Of a stretch of 15,706 nucleotides of DNA, positions 6,945 through 13,280 are shown piece by piece. The DNA is from Hyphomicrobiales bacterium (GTDB lineage Bacteria; Pseudomonadota; Alphaproteobacteria; Rhizobiales; Beijerinckiaceae). The DNA lies in contig PLUH01000198.1 in assembly GCA_003164825.1 (NCBI GenBank), positions 3,268 to 18,973 on the forward strand, in the 5' to 3' direction. Position numbers and translations under genes: made by a program. The notes beneath the pieces were generated by a model, which did no database searches, had not been told where the DNA came from, and saw only the letters and a program-made list of their open reading frames with translations. The first letter of the stretch is position 1. Each line of letters opens with the position of its first letter.

Positions 6945-8788
6945 CAACGATCCGGTTGACCGCCGCCCAGGCGATGGTTCGCTTCCTGAGCGCGCAGCGA
7001 GTCGAAATCGAGGGGGTGAAACAGCGCCTGTTCGAGGGCGTGTTCGCGATCTTCGGCCATGGCAACGTCGCCGGCCTCGGCGAGGCGCTCTACGCCGCGC
7101 GCGAGTCGCTGCCGACCTACCGCGCCCACAATGAGCAGGCGATGGCCCATGCGGCGATCGCCTTCGCCAAGGCCTCGCGCCGCAGGCGAATGATGGCCTG
7201 CACGACCTCGATCGGCCCCGGCGCGACCAACATGGTCACCGCCGCCGCGGTCGCGCAGGTCAATCGCCTGCCCGTGCTCCTGATTCCAGGCGACGTGTTC
7301 GCCAACCGCAGGCCCGATCCGGTCCTGCAGCAGGTCGAGGACTTCGGCGACGGAACGGTCAGCGCCAACGACTGCTTTAAGCCCGTGTCGCGCTATTTCG
7401 ACCGCATCGCCCGCCCGGAGCAGATCGTGCCGGCGCTCAACCGGGCGGTCGCGGTCCTGACCGACCCGGCCGAGTGCGGGCCGGTGACCCTCGCCTTCTG
7501 CCAGGACGTACAAACCGAGGCCTACGACTATCCCTTGAGCTTCTTCGACGAGCGGGTGCATCGCCGGCGCCGCATCGCCCCCGACCCGCGCGAGGTCGAG
7601 GAGGCCGCGGCGCTCTTGAAACAGGCCAAAAAGCCGTTTGTGATCTGCGGCGGCGGCGTCCTTTATTCCGACGCCGAGCGAGAGCTCATCGACTTCTGCG
7701 CCAAGCGCGGGGTTCCAGTCGCCGAGACGCAGGCGGGCAAGTCGGCGACGCCGGCCGACCATCCCCTCGCCATGGGCGCGGTCGGGGTCACAGGGACCGG
7801 CGCGGCCAACGGGCTCGCGGCGCAAGCGGACGTGATCCTCGGCGTCGGCACACGGTTCGCGGATTTCATCACCGGATCCTGGGCGCTGTTCAAGAATCCC
7901 GACCGGCGGTTCATCGGCGTCAACGTGCAGCCGTTCGACGCGGTCAAGCATCGGGCGTCGCCGGTCGTCGGCGACGCCCGGACGGCGCTCGCCGCGCTCG
8001 ATTCCGCGCTCGGCGCGTGGAAGGCGCCGCGGTCATGGAGCGACGGCGCCGCCAAGGCCAAAGCCGAATGGGAGGCGACCGCGGCTCGCTACACCGCACC
8101 GACCAACGCGCTAGCGCCGACCGACGCCGAAGTTCTCGGCGCGCTCATGCGCGTTGGCGAGACGAGCGACGTCGTCGTCTGCGCCGCCGGCGGACTGCCG
8201 GGCGAATTGCACAAGCTTTGGCGGGCCGGGGCGCCGCTCGGCTACCATGTCGAATACGGCTATTCGTGCATGGGCTACGAGATCGCCGGCGGGATCGGCG
8301 TCAAGATGGCGCTGCCGGAGCGGGAAGTGGTGGTCGTCGTCGGCGACGGCTCATACCTGATGATGAATTCGGAGATCGCCACCTCGGTGATGCTGGCTCG
8401 GAAGCTCATTGTCGTCGTCCTCGACAACCGCGGCTTCGGCTGCATCAACCGGCTGCAGCAGGCGACCGGCGGCGCGCCGTTCAACAATCTCCTGCGCGAC
8501 GCGCGACATGAGACGCTGCCCGCGGTCGACTTCGTCGCCCATGCGCGCGCGCTGGGGGCGGAAGCGGTTAAGGCGAATTCGATCGCCGAGCTCGAGGCGG
8601 CGTTCAAACAGGCGCGGGCGGCCGATTCGACCCAGGTGATCGTCATTGACACCGATCCGATCGGCTCGACCGACGCCGGCGGCTTCTGGTGGGACGTCGC
8701 CGTACCGGCGGTCTCCGAGCGGAAGGAGGTCGGCGCCGCGCGGAGCGCTTACGAGCACGCGCAGAAGCTGCAGCGGGTTGGAGACTGA
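6941..8788 (+). CDS. iolD: 3D-(3,5/4)-trihydroxycyclohexane-1,2-dione hydrolase
   Basis: 615 aa, the normal size for this thiamine-diphosphate enzyme, which hydrolytically opens the ring of trihydroxycyclohexane-1,2-dione to 5-deoxy-glucuronate. Its fold is that of acetolactate synthase. The N-terminal pyrimidine-binding domain carries the cofactor-activating glutamate E65 in RAHNEQAMAHA. The central domain spans roughly 215-355. The C-terminal pyrophosphate-binding domain has the GDGS motif starting at 468, followed by MMNSEIAT and VVLDNRGFG, the magnesium/ThDP motif. The start ATG overlaps the iolC stop (ATGA) and has AGGAAAG upstream. iolE begins one base after the stop. Acetolactate synthase is excluded by the length, by sequence features near the termini, and by the iol context. 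Confidence 0.95.
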   Translation: MTTIRLTAAQAMVRFLSAQRVEIEGVKQRLFEGVFAIFGHGNVAGLGEALYAARESLPTYRAHNEQAMAHAAIAFAKASRRRRMMACTTSIGPGATNMVTAAAVAQVNRLPVLLIPGDVFANRRPDPVLQQVEDFGDGTVSANDCFKPVSRYFDRIARPEQIVPALNRAVAVLTDPAECGPVTLAFCQDVQTEAYDYPLSFFDERVHRRRRIAPDPREVEEAAALLKQAKKPFVICGGGVLYSDAERELIDFCAKRGVPVAETQAGKSATPADHPLAMGAVGVTGTGAANGLAAQADVILGVGTRFADFITGSWALFKNPDRRFIGVNVQPFDAVKHRASPVVGDARTALAALDSALGAWKAPRSWSDGAAKAKAEWEATAARYTAPTNALAPTDAEVLGALMRVGETSDVVVCAAGGLPGELHKLWRAGAPLGYHVEYGYSCMGYEIAGGIGVKMALPEREVVVVVGDGSYLMMNSEIATSVMLARKLIVVVLDNRGFGCINRLQQATGGAPFNNLLRDARHETLPAVDFVAHARALGAEAVKANSIAELEAAFKQARAADSTQVIVIDTDPIGSTDAGGFWWDVAVPAVSERKEVGAARSAYEHAQKLQRVGD

Positions 8789-8789
8789 G

Positions 8790-9689
8790 ATGACCATTCT
8801 CATCGGCGCCAACCCGATCGGCTGGACCAACGACGATCTGCAGGAGATCGGCGGCGACACGCCGCTCGAAAAATGCCTCGAGGAGGCCAGGGAGGCCTCA
8901 ATCGAGGGGATGGAGAAGGGCCATAAGATGCCCACCGATGGAGCTGCTCTGAAAGGCAAGCTCGCCTCGTTCGGCATGGACTTCGTCGCCGGCTGGTACT
9001 CGACCGAATTGCTCAAGCGCTCGGCGCGCGAGGAATTCGAGGCGGCCAAGGCGCATATCGCGATGACCAAGGGCGCGGGCGCCAATATCGTCATCGTCGC
9101 CGAAACTTCGAACGCCATTCACGGCGACCGCTCGAAGCCGTTGTCCGAGCGTCCGCGCCTCAGAAAAGGCGATTGGGCGCCCTACGGCGTCAAGATGACC
9201 GAATTCGCTGAGCGTCTTGCCGACGTGGGGCTCAAGCTCTGCTATCATCATCATATGGGGACGATCATCCAGTCGGAGCGCGATATCGACGCTCTGATGG
9301 CGCACACCAGGCCGCCGGTGCATCTCGTGCTCGACACCGGCCATGCCCGCTGGGGCGGCGCCGATCCGGCGGCCCTCGCGCGCGCCTATCGTTCCCGCAT
9401 CGGCCATGTGCATTGCAAGGACGTGCGCGAAGCGAAGATGCGCGAAGCGAACGCCGGCGACTGGAGCTTCCTCGATTCGATCTTAGGGATGGGCAAGGAG
9501 CTCGGCGTCTATACCGTGCCGGGCGACGGCATGATCGACTACGCGGCGGTATTCAGGGAGCTTAAGGGCTATTCCGGCTGGGTGGTGCTCGAAGCCGAGC
9601 AGGACCCGAAGAAGGCTCCGGCCCTGCCCTACGCCAAGAAGGGCGTCGCCCATATCCGCGCGGCGCTGAACGAGGCCGTGCTGATGTGA
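8790..9689 (+). CDS. iolE: Inosose dehydratase
   Basis: 299 aa, the typical length for IolE, which dehydrates scyllo-inosose to trihydroxycyclohexane-1,2-dione, the step between IdhA and IolD. It is a TIM-barrel enzyme of the xylose-isomerase-like superfamily. Visible family segments are GANPIGWTNDD (6-16), HHHMGT (153-158), LDTGHA (181-186), HCKD (208-211) and LEAEQDP (267-273). The histidine, aspartate and glutamate residues in these segments are the probable metal ligands. The start ATG lies one base after the iolD stop, with TTGGAG upstream. The gene is directly followed by a perfect hairpin and then by the opposite-strand higBA pair, so the plus-strand operon probably ends or is attenuated here, before iolB. 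Confidence 0.94.
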   Translation: MTILIGANPIGWTNDDLQEIGGDTPLEKCLEEAREASIEGMEKGHKMPTDGAALKGKLASFGMDFVAGWYSTELLKRSAREEFEAAKAHIAMTKGAGANIVIVAETSNAIHGDRSKPLSERPRLRKGDWAPYGVKMTEFAERLADVGLKLCYHHHMGTIIQSERDIDALMAHTRPPVHLVLDTGHARWGGADPAALARAYRSRIGHVHCKDVREAKMREANAGDWSFLDSILGMGKELGVYTVPGDGMIDYAAVFRELKGYSGWVVLEAEQDPKKAPALPYAKKGVAHIRAALNEAVLM

Positions 9690-9691
9690 CG

Positions 9692-9727
9692 CGCTCTCCC
9701 GTCCGGGAGAGCGGTTGGGGGAGAGGG
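9692..9727. repeat. Perfect GC hairpin with REP-like tail after iolE
   Basis: CGCTCTCCCG at 9692-9701 and CGGGAGAGCG at 9704-9713 are exact reverse complements of ten bases separated by two, followed by GGTTGGGGGAGAGGG. It begins two bases after the iolE stop and lies eight bases before the end of higA on the other strand. The plan of a CTCTCCC..GGGAGAG palindrome plus a GGTTGGGnGAGGG-type tail resembles a dispersed palindromic element I recall as frequent in proteobacterial intergenic spaces. There is no T-run, so function as an intrinsic terminator for the two convergent genes is possible but unproven; it may instead be a transcript-stabilising repeat. Confidence 0.6.
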
Positions 9728-9735
9728 TCGGAAGA

Positions 9736-10053
9736 TCAAGCCGCACGCGGCTTGATCGCCTCGAGATCGGGACCGAGTTCGCGGCGGCGAGCCATCAGGT
9801 CATGATCGGCCTGCAGGCCGAGGAAGAAGCCAGGGGTCAAGCCGAAATAGCGGGCGAGTCTGAGGTCGGTATCCGCCGTGACCGCGCGCTTGCCGAGCAC
9901 GATCTCGTTGATCCGGCGCGGCGGGACCCGCACGGCCGCAGCGAGCGCAGTTTGACTGAGGTCCATCGGGCGCAGGAATTCTTCGAGCAGAATTTCGCCC
10001 GGCGTCGGATTGGGAAGCTGCTCGGGATCAGTGATAGTCGGCGATTTGGACAT
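9736..10053 (-). CDS. higA: HigA-type antitoxin, XRE family
   Basis: 105 aa antitoxin of the HigA group, which binds and neutralises the HigB RNase and represses the operon. The N-terminal part (NPTPGEILLEEFLRPMDLSQTAL, residues 15-37) and the helix-turn-helix through RRINEIVLGKRAVTADTDLRLARYFG (46-71) are characteristic. The tail LQADHDLMARRREL (80-93) is typical too. The ATG at 10053 is chosen because GGAGG precedes it closely on the minus strand and the family N-terminus begins there; the frame continues 27 codons upstream but that stretch lies inside higB. It overlaps the higB end by 26 bases, the usual toxin-first HigBA layout. Its 3' end faces iolE. Confidence 0.93.
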   Translation of the reverse strand: MSKSPTITDPEQLPNPTPGEILLEEFLRPMDLSQTALAAAVRVPPRRINEIVLGKRAVTADTDLRLARYFGLTPGFFLGLQADHDLMARRRELGPDLEAIKPRAA

Positions 10054-10309
10054 TCGCTGGGCCTCCTTCCCGCCAGACAAAGCAGATTCGCCACTGGTCG
10101 TTGACGCGTATCGAATATTGCCCCGTCCGGTCACCCTTCAACGCCTCCAGTCGATTGCCAGACGGAACGCGAAGATCGCTGAGCGCCCGAGCCTGATTGA
10201 GGAGACGCAGCTTGCGCAAGGCAGTCGCCTGCATGTCGAACGGAAGCCTCCGACTTCTACGGCCTGACCAGATCAGGAGGGTTTCATCGTCAGCGAAACC
10301 TTGAATCAG
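10028..10309 (-). CDS. higB: HigB-type mRNA interferase toxin with non-AUG start
   Basis: RelE-fold HigB toxin, a ribosome-dependent mRNA endonuclease. The family pattern is complete: IQGFADDET, then IWSGRRSRRLP, ALRKLRLLNQA, DLRVP, NRLEALKGDRTGQYSIRVNDQWRICF and the terminal DYH. The full-length protein of 93 aa needs translation from CTG at 10309-10307, exactly where homologues have Met before IQ. The frame from the TAA stop upstream of it contains no ATG, GTG or TTG. The first ATG (10234) would remove 25 conserved residues and leave 68 aa. So the toxin either uses CTG (or ATT/ATC) inefficiently, or its start codon is mutated. No Shine-Dalgarno sequence is visible before the CTG. Gene identity is firm; activity is uncertain. 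Confidence 0.82.
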   Translation of the reverse strand: MIQGFADDETLLIWSGRRSRRLPFDMQATALRKLRLLNQARALSDLRVPSGNRLEALKGDRTGQYSIRVNDQWRICFVWREGGPANVQIADYH

Positions 10310-10323
10310 GATAGCATATAACG

Positions 10324-10335
10324 CATAACGTTATG
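10324..10335. promoter_or_regulatory. 12-base perfect palindrome, probable HigA operator
   Basis: CATAACGTTATG is self-complementary and lies 15 bases upstream of the HigB CTG. On the minus strand CGTTAT recurs just downstream, giving CGTTATG followed by CGTTATATG, so further half-sites overlap. The core TAACGTTA equals that of operators I recall for HigA/GraA antitoxins in pseudomonads. A possible -10 (TATGCT, minus strand 10318-10313) lies between the palindrome and the toxin start, which would put the transcript start almost on the CTG. Binding by HigA would block this promoter, the standard autoregulation. Confidence 0.6.
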
Positions 10336-10470
10336 GGGGTGCAATGCTCGTCATGCATAGGATGCGGCGTTTCGGAGTCGAGCCGCTTGCGTTAGGGTAG
10401 GGTAGACCACCTCCGGCCGACCGTCCCCGGAATCCCCGGGCAAGGTCTGGAAACGTCAAGCAAGGCCGCC

Positions 10471-11271
10471 ATGCCGCAATCGAAACTGCTCGTCCACCCC
10501 GCCCCCGCCGCCGACGGCGGCGGCCATCGCATCACCCCAGCCAGCGCAGGATGGCGCTATGTCGGATTCGAGACGCGGGCGCTGAAGCAGGGCGCCAAAT
10601 CTAAGCTGGACACCGGCGGCGACGAAGTCTGCATCGTCATCCTGTCGGGGAAAGCGCGCATCACGGCGAGCGGCTTCGACTCCGGGACGATCGGCGACCG
10701 CGAAAGCGTATTCGACGGCCTGCCTTGGTCGGTCTACCTGCCGCCGAAGAGCGCGGCGACGATCGAGGCGGCGTCGGATTGCGAGGTCGCGCTATGCTCG
10801 GCGCCGGCGAGCGGGCGGTTCAAGGCCCGCGTCATCAAGCCCGACGACGTCGGCACGCTGACCCGCGGAACGGGCTCGAACGCGCGCTTTATCCGCAACG
10901 TTCTGCCCGAGGACGCCGAGGCCGAGAGCGTGCTGGTGGTCGAAGTCATCACTCCCGGCGGACACTGGTCGAGCTACCCGCCGCACAAGCACGACCGCGA
11001 CGCGCTGCCCGACGAATCCTATCTCGAGGAGACCTATTATCACCGCCTGAAGCCGGCGCAGGGCTTCGCCTTCCAGCGCATCTATACCGAGGATGGCTCG
11101 CTCGACGAGGCGCTTACGGTCAAGGACGGCGACGTCGTGCTGGTGCCGCGCGGCTATCATCCCGTCGGCGCGCCGCACGGCTACGACCTCTACTATCTCA
11201 ACGTGATGGCCGGCCCGAAGCGCGTCTGGCGCTTTTACAACGATCCCCAGCACGAGTGGCTGATGAAGTAG
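10471..11271 (+). CDS. iolB: 5-deoxy-glucuronate isomerase
   Basis: 266 aa, the normal length for IolB, which isomerises 5-deoxy-glucuronate to 5-dehydro-2-deoxygluconate, the substrate of IolC. It is a double-cupin metalloenzyme. The strongest family segment is SSYPPHKHDRDALPDESYLE (167-186), with H172, H174 and the glutamates after SYLE as likely metal ligands. GFAFQRIYT (198-206) and the C-terminal VPRGYHPV (225-232) are also typical. The ATG at 10471 has only a weak AAGG six to nine bases before it. Unlike iolC, D and E, it is separated from the operon by the higBA pair and 161 bases of upstream spacer. I could not find a GGAA-N6-TTCC site or a convincing promoter in that spacer, so its expression may depend on readthrough or on an unseen promoter. 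Confidence 0.94.
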   Translation: MPQSKLLVHPAPAADGGGHRITPASAGWRYVGFETRALKQGAKSKLDTGGDEVCIVILSGKARITASGFDSGTIGDRESVFDGLPWSVYLPPKSAATIEAASDCEVALCSAPASGRFKARVIKPDDVGTLTRGTGSNARFIRNVLPEDAEAESVLVVEVITPGGHWSSYPPHKHDRDALPDESYLEETYYHRLKPAQGFAFQRIYTEDGSLDEALTVKDGDVVLVPRGYHPVGAPHGYDLYYLNVMAGPKRVWRFYNDPQHEWLMK

Positions 11272-11424
11272 GGCCACCTGCTGCCCGACGCGTTGGCAGG
11301 CGCCGCCGGCCTTGGCCACGGAAGAGTCCAGACCGCTGCTTGAAAAATCACGCTATGACAAGTGTCGAGTGGTTTAGTATTTGTGCGTTCTCGTTTGAAA
11401 CCCAGTTCCTTTTTGGAGACCATC

Positions 11425-11835
11425 ATGGCGAACAACGGACATGCTGGCGGTGGGAGTGGAACCCAGCCAGATCATCGGACATACATTGCCGCCCTAATTC
11501 TCTCGGGCGTTTATCTTGTATTGGCCATATTTCTTCTGTTCTATGGCCTCTATGTGAACCCACCTGGCAATAATTGGGACCACGCTTACGCAATCTTCAC
11601 CAATATCGCTACCGCGGGATTCACCGCGATAGGGGTTCTGCTGGGTACCGCTGTTCAGCAAACGAATGTTGCGAACGCGCAGTCCCAGGCCGGGCAAGCC
11701 AGGGCCAACGAGGCCAAGATAAAGGAGGCGGCTCAGGCGGTGATCCACGAAGCCTCGGCCGGCGATCATGCGGCGGCAGCCCCAGTGAGATTCAGTCCGG
11801 CACTTGTGCGTCTTCAGGCGCTTGTCAGCCAGTAG
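11425..11835 (+). CDS. Small membrane protein of unknown function, two TM helices
   Basis: 136 aa, family not recognised. A polar, glycine-rich N-terminus (about 18 residues) is followed by TM1 (about 20-43, IAALILSGVYLVLAIFLLF), a short loop with NPPGNNWDH, TM2 (about 54-76, FTNIATAGFTAIGVLLGTAV), and then an alanine/glutamine-rich helical tail (about 77-115) able to form a coiled coil, ending with a short basic segment. Both ends are predicted on the same side of the membrane. The ATG is chosen because GGAG lies six bases upstream; an earlier in-frame ATG at 11362 lacks a good site. Base composition is visibly lower in G+C than the flanking genes, hinting at a different origin. It sits between iolB and a dehydrogenase gene with gaps above 100 bases on both sides, so it is probably not part of the iol operon. 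Confidence 0.65.
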   Translation: MANNGHAGGGSGTQPDHRTYIAALILSGVYLVLAIFLLFYGLYVNPPGNNWDHAYAIFTNIATAGFTAIGVLLGTAVQQTNVANAQSQAGQARANEAKIKEAAQAVIHEASAGDHAAAAPVRFSPALVRLQALVSQ

Positions 11836-11957
11836 CAACACATGCCTGCTCTGCTCAGGCCCTCGTCTCGGGCTGGATCGTCTACTTGGTCGCCTTTAAG
11901 GAACTGCCGACTGGCGTTGGGCCACCGCCGCTCCGAACGAACGCAAACGCAAGAGAC

Positions 11958-13052
11958 ATGGAAAGCCCATTGAGCGAAAAGAAGCGGCAGCGCGTTCTGG
12001 TTGTCGGGCTCGGCACGATGGGGCTCAGCCACGCGCGCGCCTACCGTGCGATCGACGGTTTCGACCTCGTGGGCCTCTGCACCCGCAGCGCCGCGGGCCG
12101 CCACGATCTCGAAAAGGAATTCCCCGGCCTGCCGCGCTATGAGGGTTTGACCGAAGCGCTCGCAGCCCTCAAACCCGACGCGGTCGCCGTCTGCGCTTAT
12201 ACCGAACATCACGCGCCGATGGCGCTCGAAGCGATGGCCGCGGGCGCACATGTGTTCTGCGAAAAGCCGCTCGCCGACACGCTCGAAGCCGCCGAAAACA
12301 TCGTCGCCGCGGCGCGCAAGGCGAAGCGGGCGCTGCTGGTCGGCTATATCCTGCGCGTCCATCCGTCGTGGACGCGGTTTGTCGAGATCGGCCGCACCCT
12401 CGGCAAACCGCTGGTCATGCGCATGAACCTCAATCAGCAATCGTCGGGCTCGTTCTGGGGCGTGCACAAGGCGCTGATGCGCTCGACCTCGCCGATCGTC
12501 GACTGCGGCGTCCACTATGTCGACGTGATGTGCCAGGTCACGCGGGCGAAGCCCGTCGCAGTCCATGCGGTCGGCGCGCGGCTCACCGACGAGATCGCGC
12601 CGACGATGGTCAACTACGGCCATCTGCATCTCGCCTTCGACGACGGCTCGGTCGGCTGGTACGAGGCCGGCTGGGGCCCGATGATCAGCGAGACCGCGTT
12701 CTTCGTGAAGGACATGATCGGACCGAAAGGCTGCGTTTCGATCGTGGCCAAGGAGGAGGGCGGCGCGGAGGCGAAATCCGCCGACCACGATACCCACACC
12801 CGGACCAGCGCGCTCCGCATCCACCATGCGGCGCTCAAAGCCGACGGCGCCTTTGCCCATCCCGACGAAATCCTCTCGACCGAGGACGAGCCGGGCCACC
12901 AGGACTTGTGCGAGCGGGAGCAGCGCCTGTTCCTGAAGGCAATACGCGGCGAGATCGACCTCAAGGATCATCTCGAGGACGCGATCAACTCGCTGCGTAT
13001 CGTTTTCGCGGCCGACGAGAGCATGCGGACGGGCGAGGTGGTGAGGCTGTAG
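11958..13052 (+). CDS. Gfo/Idh/MocA family oxidoreductase (second inositol dehydrogenase-like)
   Basis: 364 aa NAD(P)-dependent dehydrogenase. GLGTMG at 17-22 is the nucleotide loop. CEKPLAD (101-107) carries the catalytic K103, and VDCGVHYVD (181-189) supplies D182 and H186, the Asp-xxx-His pair seen in inositol dehydrogenases. It differs clearly from IdhA in length and outside the motifs. The ATG at 11958 is preceded only by a weak AAGAGA; the open frame further upstream overlaps the small membrane-protein gene and shows no family similarity. The position next to iolB suggests action on scyllo- or chiro-inositol or a related cyclitol, as for the extra Gfo/Idh/MocA enzymes (IolX, IolW) of Bacillus. 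This is inference; other sugar-type substrates are equally compatible with the fold. Confidence 0.82.
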   Translation: MESPLSEKKRQRVLVVGLGTMGLSHARAYRAIDGFDLVGLCTRSAAGRHDLEKEFPGLPRYEGLTEALAALKPDAVAVCAYTEHHAPMALEAMAAGAHVFCEKPLADTLEAAENIVAAARKAKRALLVGYILRVHPSWTRFVEIGRTLGKPLVMRMNLNQQSSGSFWGVHKALMRSTSPIVDCGVHYVDVMCQVTRAKPVAVHAVGARLTDEIAPTMVNYGHLHLAFDDGSVGWYEAGWGPMISETAFFVKDMIGPKGCVSIVAKEEGGAEAKSADHDTHTRTSALRIHHAALKADGAFAHPDEILSTEDEPGHQDLCEREQRLFLKAIRGEIDLKDHLEDAINSLRIVFAADESMRTGEVVRL

Positions 13053-13101
13053 CGGGTGGCGAAGCTTTAGCGGAAGAGCGGCTCTTGCACGCGCTGAACC
13101 G

Positions 13102-13187
13102 TCATTGCGAGAAGCGAAGCGACGAAGCAATCCAGAGATCGTAGGGTGGGCGCAGCGGCCTGGATTGCTTCGCTTCGCTCGCAATGA
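13102..13187. repeat. Inverted dispersed palindromic repeat
   Basis: A left arm at 13102-13135 (TCATTGCGAG..GAAGCAATCCAG) is matched by a right arm at 13160-13187 (CTGGATTGCTTCG..TCGCAATGA), with a 24-base spacer. The right arm lacks six bases in the middle, so the pairing is 13 plus 9 bases with a region of GCGAAGC-type internal repetition. This sequence type, whose spurious translation reads like HCEKRSDEAIQ, is a dispersed intergenic repeat I recall in many alphaproteobacterial genomes. It occupies the centre of the 228-base gap between the dehydrogenase and acyl-CoA dehydrogenase genes and could fold into a long hairpin that ends or stabilises the upstream transcript. No gene is seen in this gap. 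Confidence 0.75.
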
Positions 13188-13280
13188 TGGTCCGATCCGA
13201 AGTAGGTCGGGAAGGACGGCGCTTGCCGAGCGAGGTCATTCGGCGTCAAAATGCCTCGATCAAGTCAAGGGAGGATCGAC

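Noticed and set aside
4860..6947. Very long minus-strand open frame (695 codons) opposite iolC
   Set aside because: It is a shadow of the G+C-rich iolC coding frame: Arg/Asp/Ala-rich translation with no recognisable domain, while the plus strand has complete PfkB and DUF2090 domains.
6575..7951. Minus-strand open frame of 458 codons opposite iolC/iolD
   Set aside because: Low-complexity composition and no family features; the plus-strand ThDP-enzyme motifs explain the region.
10392..10405. TTAGGGTAGGGTAG, telomere-like or G-quadruplex-like run
   Set aside because: Only two GGG tracts; too short for a quadruplex and no other support.
10336..10470. Search for an IolR site or promoter in front of iolB
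   Set aside because: No GGAA-N6-TTCC sequence and no convincing -35/-10 pair; a short CCCGG/CCGGG stem is too weak to call.
11814..13184. Minus-strand open frame of 456 codons opposite the Gfo/Idh/MocA gene
   Set aside because: It runs through the dispersed repeat and the antisense of a gene with clear catalytic motifs; no protein family is recognisable.
13067..13249. Small minus-strand open frame over the inverted repeat
   Set aside because: Its translation is that of the dispersed repeat (HCERSEAIQ- and FVASLLAMT-like), a familiar false gene.
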